DNA of 64,000 bases, from NCBI GenBank assembly GCA_019187405.1, contig JABAQZ010000004.1:62001-126000 (forward strand), written 5' to 3'. The notes beneath the pieces were generated by a model. That model searched no databases, had not been told where the DNA came from, and worked only from the letters and a program-made list of their open reading frames with translations. The DNA comes from Ignavibacteria bacterium (lineage in GTDB: Bacteria; Bacteroidota; Ignavibacteria; Tepidaquicellales; Tepidaquicellaceae). A program made the translations under genes and the position numbers. Position 1 is the first letter of the stretch, and each line of letters begins with the position of its first letter. This document shows, piece after piece, positions 19,401 through 28,271 of this stretch.

Positions 19401-19492
19401 TAAAATGAATTAATTTCATCTACAATAGGTAAAATAGAGTTTATATCCTTCTCATGCTTTGACGGAAAAATCTTTTTTATAAAATCAAACAT
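16406..19492 (-). CDS. secA: Preprotein translocase ATPase SecA
   Basis: A 1028-residue SecA, the motor that drives preproteins through SecYEG. Visible features are the Walker A motif ([11 protein letters not shown]), the [19 protein letters not shown] segment, [65 protein letters not shown], and a C-terminal SEC-C zinc-binding tail ([19 protein letters not shown]). It is longer than the ~900 residues of Escherichia coli SecA because of an extended preprotein-crosslinking region near residues 230-400, a common trait of Bacteroidota-type SecA. It starts at the ATG at 19490-19492. It is needed to export the many signal-peptide proteins here before T9SS takes over. Confidence 0.97.
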   Translation of the reverse strand: [1028 protein letters not shown]

Positions 19493-19698
19493 TTTTTTAT
19501 TAAAATTAAAATAAGTTGTAAAAAATACTATTTTTATTTTCCAAAAGAAAAACCAAAAGTAATCTTACCGGCAACATTTAAATCGATATACAAAAACTGT
19601 AATACTTAAAGATTATTATTGCTTAAGTATTTTAAAAAGTATAAATTTAATCCCCAAATAACTTCAAAAAACTTTTTTTTAAATTAAATTAACTTAAT

Positions 19699-20868
19699 AT
19701 GAAAAAATCTACTGTTTTTTTGGTGTTGTTTCTCTTTTTGTTCATCTTTACAGGATTTTCATTATCACAAACTCCGACCTACGACTTAATGGTAAGGAAT
19801 ATGACCATGAACAGTCCCACAGATAATGAAATCGAATTTGACATTTACATTTTGCGTACCGGAGCAACGACTTTAGAATATGCCGCCGGACGATACAATT
19901 TTTATTTCAACCCGCTGATTGCAAATGGAGGAACTTTGCTTTATACTTTCGTATCGGGAGTTTCTGATCTTCCTGCTGCTTTACAGCCGTTCGGTCCTTC
20001 AATCGTAGGTGACAGACTGAACATGACAATTAATTCTTTCCCTGGCTCTGGAAACGGAGCAATAATTTCAAATGTATTTCCCGGAACAAGAGTCTGCAGA
20101 ATGAAACTTGCAACCACGGCTCCGGTCTTTGCACTCGAACATCTTGCATTGCAATGGAATAATCCCGGTTCGCTTAATCCTCCGAGAACCGTAGTTTATG
20201 CATATAATCTTGACGGAGATGAGATCAACATTACAACTCCTCCGACACATTCTATTGATAGTTCGGGTATTGGCGGAGTACTTCCTGTCGAACTTACTAA
20301 CTTCAGCCATTTGATTATCAGGAATAATGTTAATCTTAACTGGAGTACTTCAAATGAATTAAATAATTCGGGTTTTTACGTTGAGAGAAAGTCCGGTAAT
20401 TTCGAATGGAGCAATCTGGGATTTGTTTCAGGTAACGGAACAACAGGTACTGTGAACAACTATTCTTTCACTGACAGAAATCTGCAGTCGGGCAATTATA
20501 ATTACCGGCTAAAGCAAGTTGACTTTAATGGAGAGTATCGTTATTACGATCTTGGTACTGAAGTCGAAGTAGGCTCACCTTCAAAGTATTCATTGTCACA
20601 AAATTATCCTAATCCTTTTAATCCTTCGACAAAGATTAATTTTGAATTACCTGAAAGCGGTCACATTACACTTAAATTGTTTGATATTTCCGGGAAAGAA
20701 ATCATGACTCTTTTAGATGAATTTAAAACTGCAGGGTATTATACTGTTGATTTTAACGGTTCATCTGTTTCAGGCGGACTCTCCAGCGGAACTTACTTTT
20801 ACAGACTGATTACTTCTGACGGAGTCAATCAGTTTTCTGATACAAAAAAAATGGTTCTCGCGAAATAA
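19699..20868 (+). CDS. Exported hypothetical protein with T9SS sorting domain
   Basis: A 389-residue exported protein with a strong signal peptide (MKKSTVFLVLFLFLFIFTGFSLSQ). Residues ~25-190 resemble cohesin-like or choice-of-anchor modules (YDLMVRNMTMNSPTDNEIEFDIYIL...), but I cannot name the family firmly. A fibronectin-like linker follows (VELTNFSHLIIRNNVNLNWSTSNELNNSGFYVERKS), a sequence type often seen before T9SS tails. The end is a type A sorting domain (SQNYPNPFNPST...DTKKMVLAK). It is divergent from secA, with 206 bases for both promoters, and is followed by a hairpin terminator. Likely surface-bound; function unknown. Confidence 0.82.
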   Translation: MKKSTVFLVLFLFLFIFTGFSLSQTPTYDLMVRNMTMNSPTDNEIEFDIYILRTGATTLEYAAGRYNFYFNPLIANGGTLLYTFVSGVSDLPAALQPFGPSIVGDRLNMTINSFPGSGNGAIISNVFPGTRVCRMKLATTAPVFALEHLALQWNNPGSLNPPRTVVYAYNLDGDEINITTPPTHSIDSSGIGGVLPVELTNFSHLIIRNNVNLNWSTSNELNNSGFYVERKSGNFEWSNLGFVSGNGTTGTVNNYSFTDRNLQSGNYNYRLKQVDFNGEYRYYDLGTEVEVGSPSKYSLSQNYPNPFNPSTKINFELPESGHITLKLFDISGKEIMTLLDEFKTAGYYTVDFNGSSVSGGLSSGTYFYRLITSDGVNQFSDTKKMVLAK

Positions 20869-20888
20869 ATTTAACTTAATAATTTTTT

Positions 20889-20920
20889 AAAACCGGAATT
20901 GCCAAGATTCCGGTTTTTTT
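20889..20920 (+). terminator. Rho-independent terminator
   Basis: AAAACCGGAAT pairs with ATTCCGGTTTT around a seven-base loop, followed by Ts. It lies 21 bases after the preceding stop. Confidence 0.88.
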
Positions 20921-21015
20921 ATTTTGGTTAAAAATTTCAAATTGAATAAAAAATTTATATTGAGTAATTTGCATTAAGCATATTAATAAATAATATACAA
21001 GGAGAATATTCTGTT

Positions 21016-21348
21016 ATGGCAATTATGATTACCACCGAATGTATTAATTGCGGTGCATGCGAGCCCGAATGTCCGAATACTGCTATTTACGAAGGAGGGG
21101 TAAACTGGACTCTTAGCGGAAAAACTTATGGTGAAGGCGATGCAGCTCCCTCAGGGGCTGAAGGATTTTTTTCAAGTGAATTTTTTTATATTGTTCCGGA
21201 TAAATGTACGGAATGTGTCGGATTTCATGATGAACCACAGTGTGCTTCTGTTTGTCCAGTAGATTGCTGTATTCCTGATCCAAAGCATGTTGAAGATAAG
21301 GATACTTTGCTTAAGAGAAAAGAAGCTCTTGATTCTGAGGGAAGATAA
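21016..21348 (+). CDS. 2[4Fe-4S] ferredoxin (YfhL/Alvin-like)
   Basis: A 110-residue ferredoxin. The first cluster motif is CINCGACEPECP; the second is CTECVGFHDEPQCASVCP, with an extended loop between its second and third cysteines and a Cys-Cys pair after it. This extended second motif is typical of the Allochromatium vinosum-type low-potential ferredoxins. The ATG at 21016 follows an AAGGAG ribosome binding site. It probably serves as a cytosolic electron carrier; one inferred user is the ATP-driven dehydratase system at 8-16 kb, since those activases accept electrons from low-potential ferredoxin, but there is no linkage to prove it. It converges on lspA with five bases between the stops. 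Confidence 0.93.
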   Translation: MAIMITTECINCGACEPECPNTAIYEGGVNWTLSGKTYGEGDAAPSGAEGFFSSEFFYIVPDKCTECVGFHDEPQCASVCPVDCCIPDPKHVEDKDTLLKRKEALDSEGR

Positions 21349-21353
21349 GGTAG

Positions 21354-22163
21354 TTAATTAACATCGGGTATTTTTTTATCTTCGGATGTAGAAATATCAG
21401 TTATATGATTTTTGGACACATCTGAATTTTCATTAATATTATCAAATCCCGTCGTAGCTTGCGGCGGGATTTCTTTTTCTTCAAAATTTTCGACTATCAG
21501 ATCATCTGATGTATCATTTAAAATTTCATTAGGCATTTCACTTCCTTCTTCAGTCATTCCTTTTTCATAACCTTCAATGTTCCCGGGAATACCTTCAACT
21601 GCCGGTAAGTTTTCTTTATGCTCCTCATGCCTGAATATTTTTTTGTATCCGAAAAGTATTATTAAAAATCCTACAGTAACAAATACGTCTGCAATATTAA
21701 ATATAGGCCATGAATAAAATGTTTTTCCGAATACTACAAAATTTGGAAAATCAAAATGCAGAAAATCCACTACCCGTCCGTAAAAAAACGGAGCATAATC
21801 ATATATTACTCCGTAAAAAACCCTGTCAATCAGATTACCTATTGCGCCTCCGAGAATAAAAGCAAGCGCAAGCCTGAGTATCAAAGGCTCTTTCCTGTTT
21901 TTATAAAGAAAAAAAACAAGAAGTATTGTTGCGAGAATAGTGAAGATGGAAAGAAACAACTTACCTCCAAGCTGAAGTCCGAATGCCATCCCCGGATTTT
22001 CAATGAATGTAATCTTAAAAAAATCTCCGATTACATTTTTCGAAGACTGATAAGGCATGCCTGGCGTATCAATTCCCAAAAAGGGTATCTTTATTCCTTT
22101 TACATAAAGTTTTGATATCTGATCAGCTATTACAACAAAAAATGTTATAATTAATACTTTCAA
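21354..22163 (-). CDS. lspA: Lipoprotein signal peptidase LspA with long acidic C-terminal tail
   Basis: A 269-residue signal peptidase II, which cleaves prolipoproteins at the lipobox cysteine in the inner membrane. The N-terminal TM holds VIADQISKLYVK, and the catalytic aspartates lie in GGAIGNLIDR and FNIADVFVTVG, with four predicted TM helices. The canonical enzyme is ~160 residues; here ~85 residues of acidic, low-complexity tail follow the last TM (rich in Glu, Asp and Asn). The start is a TTG at 22161-22163 behind GAGAGG. It lies seven bases after the TraR/DksA gene and is probably in an operon with it and ileS, an order well known in Bacteroidota. Confidence 0.93.
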   Translation of the reverse strand: MKVLIITFFVVIADQISKLYVKGIKIPFLGIDTPGMPYQSSKNVIGDFFKITFIENPGMAFGLQLGGKLFLSIFTILATILLVFFLYKNRKEPLILRLALAFILGGAIGNLIDRVFYGVIYDYAPFFYGRVVDFLHFDFPNFVVFGKTFYSWPIFNIADVFVTVGFLIILFGYKKIFRHEEHKENLPAVEGIPGNIEGYEKGMTEEGSEMPNEILNDTSDDLIVENFEEKEIPPQATTGFDNINENSDVSKNHITDISTSEDKKIPDVN

Positions 22164-22170
22164 TTCGGGA

Positions 22171-23019
22171 TTATCCTCTCAGGTTTTTACACTCTATGCA
22201 ATGCTGAGTGATTGGAACAAGTTCCAGCCTTTCCTTCTGAATTAGAGGACATGTTTTGCAGTAGTTCTTAGGTTCATCCTTGCAGTCAATACAGATTCCG
22301 TATGTGCCCTGATCGATTCTCATCAATGCTTCCTGAAGATAACCGAGATATTTTTCGTCCCGCTGGACAAACATATAATTTTTTTCTCTTTCCATTTCAT
22401 CGGTTCCTTGCTCCGCCATGTGCGTTGAATAAGTCAGATTATCGCCTTTGTATTCGCCTGATTCATTGTCAACAAGAGCTTCCATATTTGCTTTAGCGCT
22501 TTCTAATATTGCTCTTCTTTCATTTTCGATAATATTCCTGAAATGCTTAAGCTCGGATGTTGAATATTTTATTTTCTTGTTAGGTTTATATTTTTTTTGC
22601 TTTTTAATCTGCTGTGAATTCATAGAGTCAGCCAGTAATGTTTGAGCTCTTAAAATCTGTTCTTTTATTTTTTGAATTGATGTTGCTGTATCCAAGGATT
22701 TTTTATCAACGATTTTTGGGGATACAGGTTTTTTGACAGTAATAATCTTTCCTTTATCTTTATTTAAAACCGAAATCTTTTCAGGAGAAGTTTTCTTAAT
22801 TACAGAAGATTCCACTTTTTTAACAGCAACAGTTTTCTTCTTAATCACTACTTTTTTCTTAACAACCGGTTTTATCTTTCCCGCTTGTTTGACAACTTTC
22901 TTTGCAGAAGTTGTTTTTCCCTTCTTTAAAGTTGCTTTCTTTGAAGACTTTTTAACGGATTTTTTTACGGCTGCTTTCTTGCCGGTTTTTTTTGAAAGCT
23001 TTGGTTTTTTCTTTACCAA
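22171..23019 (-). CDS. TraR/DksA-family zinc-finger protein with histone H1-like Lys-rich N-terminus
   Basis: A 282-residue protein in two parts. Residues 1-90 are almost wholly Lys, Ala, Val, Ser and Thr (VKKKPKLSKKTGKKAAVKKS and similar), like bacterial histone H1-type tails that bind DNA or RNA. Residues ~150-282 are a DksA/TraR-like coiled coil and zinc finger: ELKHFRNIIENERRAILESA, the MAEQGTDEMEREKNYMF hairpin, then YGICIDCKDEPKNYCKTC and QHCIECKNLRG. DksA-type proteins bind the RNA polymerase secondary channel. The start is a TTG with AAGGAG six bases before it. It lies between ileS and lspA. The Lys-rich part is presumed to be disordered. Confidence 0.88.
   Translation of the reverse strand: MVKKKPKLSKKTGKKAAVKKSVKKSSKKATLKKGKTTSAKKVVKQAGKIKPVVKKKVVIKKKTVAVKKVESSVIKKTSPEKISVLNKDKGKIITVKKPVSPKIVDKKSLDTATSIQKIKEQILRAQTLLADSMNSQQIKKQKKYKPNKKIKYSTSELKHFRNIIENERRAILESAKANMEALVDNESGEYKGDNLTYSTHMAEQGTDEMEREKNYMFVQRDEKYLGYLQEALMRIDQGTYGICIDCKDEPKNYCKTCPLIQKERLELVPITQHCIECKNLRG
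22175..22180 (-). promoter_or_regulatory. Ribosome binding site for lspA (TTG start)
   Basis: On the minus strand GAGAGG lies just inside the end of the upstream gene and 11 bases before the lspA TTG. This supports the TTG start and translational linkage. Confidence 0.45.
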
Positions 23020-23025
23020 TTTTAG

Positions 23026-23031
23026 CTCCTT
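23026..23031 (-). promoter_or_regulatory. Ribosome binding site fixing a TTG start
   Basis: AAGGAG on the minus strand lies six bases upstream of the TTG that begins the TraR/DksA-family gene. Confidence 0.65.
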
Positions 23032-23052
23032 GTTTTAATGTTAATGTATTTT

Positions 23053-26000
23053 TTAAATTTTCTGAAGGAATATTTTACACTCTTCCCCGTTTAGCTCTGT
23101 ATTGTAAAAATCAAAATCTCTGCCGTTTGAATATTCGATCTTCTCGCTTAATGTCTCATTGCTGATAACATCCTTGTACTTATCAATGATTGAATAAAGT
23201 TTTTCGGAGGATTTAACATAGATATTTACTTTATCTCTTACATCGTATTCATTCGATCTTCTGAAATTCTGAATGCGATTGATAAACTCCCGGACAATGC
23301 CTTCTTCAATCAATGTATCATCCAGCTTGGTGTCCAAAGCTACCGTCAGGCTTTTATAAGATTCTACCAGCCAGCCCTCGATGTTTTCTGTAAATACCTC
23401 AATATCATCTGCACTGATCTCAAATCCTCCGGCGCTGATTTTACCGGTGGTTTCCAGCACGGCTATTTCTTTTTTGTTCAGATTTAAAATTGCATCCTTT
23501 ACTTTGCTGACATCTTTTCCGAATTTCGGTCCTATTGATTTGAAATTCGGTTTTGCTCTCTTTACGATAATATTGGAATTCTCATCAATGAAATTTAGCT
23601 CTTTTACGTTTACTTCTTCAAGAACAATATCTTTAATGTTTAGTATTTTCTGTCTGTCATCCTGATTTAATACGGGAACTAAAACCTGCCTCAGCGGCTG
23701 CCGTACTTTAAGATTATTTTTTACTCTCAACGATCTGATAAGATAAACAAGATCCTGTGCAGTCTGCATCTCGGCTTCAAGTTGATCATTAATTATAGAA
23801 TTATCTATATCTGTAAATTCAGTCAGATGTATGGAATCATTTTTTTTATTAAGAATGCCAAAAAGAAACTCTGTAATAAACGGCGAAATAGGAGCAATCA
23901 GCTTTAAAAGTTCGATGAGAACTTCATACAAAGTCTGATAACCGGATAATTTGTCTTTCTCATCTTTAGGATTTCTGAACCGTTTTCTGTTTCTTCTTAC
24001 ATACCAGTTTGATAATTCATCAATGGTAAAATCATATAACAATCGTGAAGCTTTAGTAATCTCGTATTCATCCAGCAGTTCAAAATAATTTTTCTTGACG
24101 GAATTTATCTTTGATAATATCCACTTGTCAATCATTTCCCTGTCATTTCCATTGATAGCTTCATATTCATCGTTATCAAATCCAGTCATGTTTGAGTAAA
24201 TGACATAAAACCTAGTTGTGTTTATAAGTGTGTCAAAGAGCTTGTTCTGTATATCCACTAGATCATCTTCATTGAATAATTTTGAATTTCCAATGGGAGA
24301 AGATGAAACAAGATACCATCTCAACACATCTGCCCCGTAACTCTCCATCATTTCAAATGGATTTATTACATTGCCGATAGACTTACTCATTTTCTTGCCG
24401 TTCTTATCGAGAATCATTCCGTTTACAATGAGGTTCTTGTAAGCCGGCTTGTCAAATAAAAATGTATTAATGGCATGCAATGTATAAAACCATCCTCTCG
24501 TCTGATCCTGTCCTTCGGCAATAAAATCGGCGGGATAGTTCTGCATGAAAAGCTCTTTATTTTCAAAAGGATAATGATGCTGTGCAAAAGGCATCGAGCC
24601 GCTGTCAAACCAGCAGTCAAGTACCTCAATAACTCTTTTCATCTGATGTTTTCCGTCAGACGTTCTGATTATTATTTCGTCAATGTATGGTTTGTGCAGA
24701 TCGAGATGCTTGTCATAAACGGGAAACTCTGCATCTGTATTTACTTTATTATAAACTTCTTTAAAATTTACGGCTCTGTCAATGAGTTCCTGCAAGCTTC
24801 CAATACATTCGTAATGCTCGTTTCCAGATTCATCAGTATAATACCAGATCGGAAGCGGCGTTCCCCAGAATCTGTTCCTCGATACAGCCCAGTCAATATT
24901 TTCTTCAAGCCACTTTCCGAATCTTGCCGAACCAAATGAATCCGGATGCCAGTTTATCGTGTCATTTATTTTTATCATTTTATCTTTGTAACTCGTGGTT
25001 TTTATAAACCAGGAATCGGTTGCATAATACATCAAAGGTACTTTGTGTCTCCAGCAATGCGGATATGAATGAACAAACATTTCTTTTCTGTAAAGTCTGC
25101 CTTTTGCTTTTAAATCTAATACAATTTCTGGATCGGCTTCTTTGAAATTTTTTCCTTTAAATGCAGCGACTTCGTCAGTGAATTTTCCGTTTTTCATAAC
25201 GGCTTTAAATACGGGAAGATTGTATTTTAAACCGATCTGATAGTCGTCTGCACCGAATGCGGGAGCAATGTGAACTATACCTGTTCCGTCTTCTATTGTT
25301 ACATAATCACCCAACGTAACAAAAAAAGCTTTCCTGTCATCTTTAAGATAATCAAAGAGCTGTTCATACTCAGTAAATTCAAACTCCCTGCCTTTAACTT
25401 CGTCAGTGATTTTATATTCTTCGGCAATTACGGACAATCTTTCCTTTGCAAGAATTAGATTTTCGCCTTTTGAAGTTTCAATTCTTACATAATCAAATTC
25501 AGGGTTTACTGCAAGCGCTGCATTTGATATAAGCGTCCATGGAGTTGTAGTCCATACGAGAAAATCATCATTCTTAAATTTTCCAGAAGTTATTTTAAAT
25601 TTTACATATACAGATGGGTCTTTTAAATCCTGATACCCCTGCGCAACCTCATGTGAAGAAAGCGGAGATTCACATAAAGGACAAAATGGAAGTATCTTAA
25701 ACCCTTTCACCATTAATCCTTTATCGAAAAATGATTTAAGCGCCCACCAGACAGATTCAATGTAATCGTTGTGAAAAGTTACGTAAGCATCATTTAGATC
25801 GATCCAGTATCCCATTCTTTCGGTAAATATTTCCCACTCTTTGAGATATTTAAATATGGATTCCCTGCATTTTTTATTGAATTCAATCGGACCGTATTTT
25901 TCAATGTCTGCTTTGGATTTTACTCCCAGCTGTTTTTCGACTTCCACTTCAACCGGAAGACCTTGCGTATCCCATCCTGCTTTTCTGTAAACACGGTATC

Positions 26001-26226
26001 CTTGCATGGATTTATATCTGCAAATAATGTCTTTTACTGCTCTTGATATTACATGATGAATTCCGGGATGTCCATTTGCTGTCGGTGGTCCTTCATAAAA
26101 TGTGAATGATTTATCACCGCTTTTTGTGGATATGCTTTTTTCATAAGCCTTGTTTTTTTCCCAGAATTTGAGAATTTCCTTCTCAAGAGCAGGTAAAATG
26201 ATATTTTCCGGCAGATTTTTATACAT
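23053..26226 (-). CDS. ileS: Isoleucyl-tRNA synthetase, eukaryote-type (IleS2)
   Basis: A 1057-residue class I synthetase charging tRNA-Ile. The HIGH-region signature is GPPTANGHPGIHH (residues 46-58) and the KMSKS loop reads GKKMSKSIGN near residue 612. The editing domain lies between, with WTTTPWTLISNAALAVNP. The 'GPPTANG.PGIHH' wording and the >1000-residue length mark the IleS2 type found in eukaryotes and many Bacteroidota, not the E. coli type; IleS2 enzymes are often insensitive to mupirocin. The protein ends in a helical tRNA-binding extension. It starts at ATG 26224-26226 and leads the ileS - TraR/DksA - lspA block. Confidence 0.97.
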   Translation of the reverse strand: MYKNLPENIILPALEKEILKFWEKNKAYEKSISTKSGDKSFTFYEGPPTANGHPGIHHVISRAVKDIICRYKSMQGYRVYRKAGWDTQGLPVEVEVEKQLGVKSKADIEKYGPIEFNKKCRESIFKYLKEWEIFTERMGYWIDLNDAYVTFHNDYIESVWWALKSFFDKGLMVKGFKILPFCPLCESPLSSHEVAQGYQDLKDPSVYVKFKITSGKFKNDDFLVWTTTPWTLISNAALAVNPEFDYVRIETSKGENLILAKERLSVIAEEYKITDEVKGREFEFTEYEQLFDYLKDDRKAFFVTLGDYVTIEDGTGIVHIAPAFGADDYQIGLKYNLPVFKAVMKNGKFTDEVAAFKGKNFKEADPEIVLDLKAKGRLYRKEMFVHSYPHCWRHKVPLMYYATDSWFIKTTSYKDKMIKINDTINWHPDSFGSARFGKWLEENIDWAVSRNRFWGTPLPIWYYTDESGNEHYECIGSLQELIDRAVNFKEVYNKVNTDAEFPVYDKHLDLHKPYIDEIIIRTSDGKHQMKRVIEVLDCWFDSGSMPFAQHHYPFENKELFMQNYPADFIAEGQDQTRGWFYTLHAINTFLFDKPAYKNLIVNGMILDKNGKKMSKSIGNVINPFEMMESYGADVLRWYLVSSSPIGNSKLFNEDDLVDIQNKLFDTLINTTRFYVIYSNMTGFDNDEYEAINGNDREMIDKWILSKINSVKKNYFELLDEYEITKASRLLYDFTIDELSNWYVRRNRKRFRNPKDEKDKLSGYQTLYEVLIELLKLIAPISPFITEFLFGILNKKNDSIHLTEFTDIDNSIINDQLEAEMQTAQDLVYLIRSLRVKNNLKVRQPLRQVLVPVLNQDDRQKILNIKDIVLEEVNVKELNFIDENSNIIVKRAKPNFKSIGPKFGKDVSKVKDAILNLNKKEIAVLETTGKISAGGFEISADDIEVFTENIEGWLVESYKSLTVALDTKLDDTLIEEGIVREFINRIQNFRRSNEYDVRDKVNIYVKSSEKLYSIIDKYKDVISNETLSEKIEYSNGRDFDFYNTELNGEECKIFLQKI

Positions 26227-26825
26227 TAGATAAAATAAGTTGCAAATTTAATTATACAGCGCCTTAATTTCAATGAATTTAAGTTTACCACAGGATTCAA
26301 AAATGTTCGATTTTATTAATAAAATACATAAATCGAAGATGTTTGCTGTGTTGTAATTTAATTTTTATCTAAGTTTATTAATAATATCTGCATTTATTTT
26401 TCAACATAAATCATTAACAAAAAAAGTTTTTTTATCGAAGTTTTAATTTGAAGCTCAATAAAATCATTTTCAAAATAGTCACTGCATTCTTAAGCAGACT
26501 TGGGAACTGAATTTATTACAGCAATCTGAATGGAAATTATTCTGAATTGTACTTACTAACTTTGTATTGATATTGAATTATGAACTTACTTTATACTAAT
26601 CAATTTTTCTTAATCAATATAATTCGTATTTCAAAAAGTTTATTCTTTTTAACAGTAAATTCAAAATTAAGGGATTATTGAAAATCATTTACGCATATTT
26701 TTACCGAATAAAAATTTAATAATTATTAATGCCGCATTTATTCATTTGGCACAAGCGTAAATGTAAAAAATTGTTTTACTCAATGATTAAATACTACTAA
26801 CATTTAAACTTACATAAAACAAATT
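26227..26825. other. AT-rich intergenic stretch, no gene seen
   Basis: About 600 bases between the ileS start and the end of a leftward T9SS gene. It is very AT-rich on both strands with many stop codons, and I see no RNA gene or strong repeat. The ileS promoter must lie in the part next to 26226. Confidence 0.6.
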
Positions 26826-28094
26826 TTATTTCAACAGCAGCATTTTTTTTACTGATTTGAAATTAATTGACTCAAGCCGGCAGAAATATACACCGGAACA
26901 AAATTCTCCAGAATTGAAATCCACTTCGTAAGTTCCGGCGCTCATATAACCTTTTGCAAGATGAGCTAATTCTTTTCCTGAAATGTCGGCAATACTTAAT
27001 TTAACTTCGGAATAAGCAGGGATACTGAATCTTATCACGGTAGAAGAGTTAAACGGATTCGGATAATTTTGATAAAGTTCATACTTATGCGGAATTTCAG
27101 TACCAATCTGATTTAAGGAAGTTGTTCCTCCGCTTGTTGTTTTTAGAATTATACCGTTTACACCTCCGAGCCATCCCGTTAATTCATTTATAAATTCTAT
27201 GCATAAATAAGAATTTGCTGAATGAGGCGTAGATAGCTGCGACCAGGTTACGCCAGCGTTAGTTGATTTCATCAGCTTGCCTCCGAGAAAGTATCCTGTT
27301 ACTGGAGCAGGAAAACAAAGGCTGTGATAACTTGTGTAAGAGCCGAATCCAGATAATCCTGAATAGGATGAACCTCCGTTTTGAGTTCTTGCAATTGAAA
27401 CAGACGAAAAATCATTGTAATACCCGTGATAATAATTGAGGAAAAATACTTTACTTATAGAGTAACTCAATTCCTGAATGGAAATTTGTATAGTCCAGTT
27501 TTGACCGCCGTTAGTAGTCCTTCTTATTTCTGAAAAATGTGTACCGACTCCCGGTGGAAAAGGAATTGAATATCTTCCACACGCCCAACCTGTATTTTCA
27601 TTTACGAAATCAATATTTCTCACAGAAAGTGAAACAGAGTATTGATTCCAGTTTTGTCCGTTGTTTATAGTTTTGTATAAATATCCGCCGGAATAATAAA
27701 ATCCCGTATTGTAGTTAATAAAATCCAAGCATCTGTTATATGAAAAATACGAAGTGTTGATATCCCTTAAATACCATGTTGTGCCTCCATTTGTAGTGAA
27801 GTAGAGTGAGTCATTCAGATTATTTGCAGTAAGACAAGTATCTCTGCCGAAAAATTTTATGTAATTAAAATTTAATGCTGCACCTGAAGGAAAGGCTTTC
27901 CAGCTGTCTCCTCCGTTAGTAGTTTTCAAAAGCTGTCCTGCACCTGTGCCGGCAAAGCCGGTATTGGCGTCAGAAAAAGATATTGAAAGAATGCCCGAAG
28001 CGACGCCGGAGTTTTGCTCTATCCATTGCGATATTGCAATTTCATTAAAAGCAATTAGAAAAAATAAAATGCTGAAAGGAATTTTCTTAAACAT
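26826..28094 (-). CDS. Exported YCF48/BNR-repeat protein with T9SS sorting domain
   Basis: A 422-residue exported protein with a signal peptide (MFKKIPFSILFFLIAFNEIAISQ). It has repeated YCF48/BNR-like units ending in Trp (LKTTNGGDSWKA, YKTINNGQNWNQ, RRTTNGGQNWTI, MKSTNAGVTWSQ), consistent with a beta-propeller, and LKTTSGG before the tail. The C-terminal T9SS domain begins YQNYPNPFNSSTVIRF, with FNSS instead of the usual FNPT, and ends VKKMLLLK. It is related to the proteins encoded at 1738 and 3202. It may mediate surface binding; no active site is evident. It is transcribed leftwards and separated by ~180 bases from the cation ATPase gene. Confidence 0.84.
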   Translation of the reverse strand: MFKKIPFSILFFLIAFNEIAISQWIEQNSGVASGILSISFSDANTGFAGTGAGQLLKTTNGGDSWKAFPSGAALNFNYIKFFGRDTCLTANNLNDSLYFTTNGGTTWYLRDINTSYFSYNRCLDFINYNTGFYYSGGYLYKTINNGQNWNQYSVSLSVRNIDFVNENTGWACGRYSIPFPPGVGTHFSEIRRTTNGGQNWTIQISIQELSYSISKVFFLNYYHGYYNDFSSVSIARTQNGGSSYSGLSGFGSYTSYHSLCFPAPVTGYFLGGKLMKSTNAGVTWSQLSTPHSANSYLCIEFINELTGWLGGVNGIILKTTSGGTTSLNQIGTEIPHKYELYQNYPNPFNSSTVIRFSIPAYSEVKLSIADISGKELAHLAKGYMSAGTYEVDFNSGEFCSGVYFCRLESINFKSVKKMLLLK

Positions 28095-28271
28095 ACTCTT
28101 TTCTCCATGATTAAATTGAGAATATCTGTTTAATTAAACACTGGGTCGGTTTTAAACATTAATCGCAAATGTATGTTAATGAAATCTTTCGTTTCAGAAA
28201 GTTAATATTATTATATTAATGAATAAATTCAAAAATTTATCTTTAAGAATTACCCGATAAAAAAATAAAGT

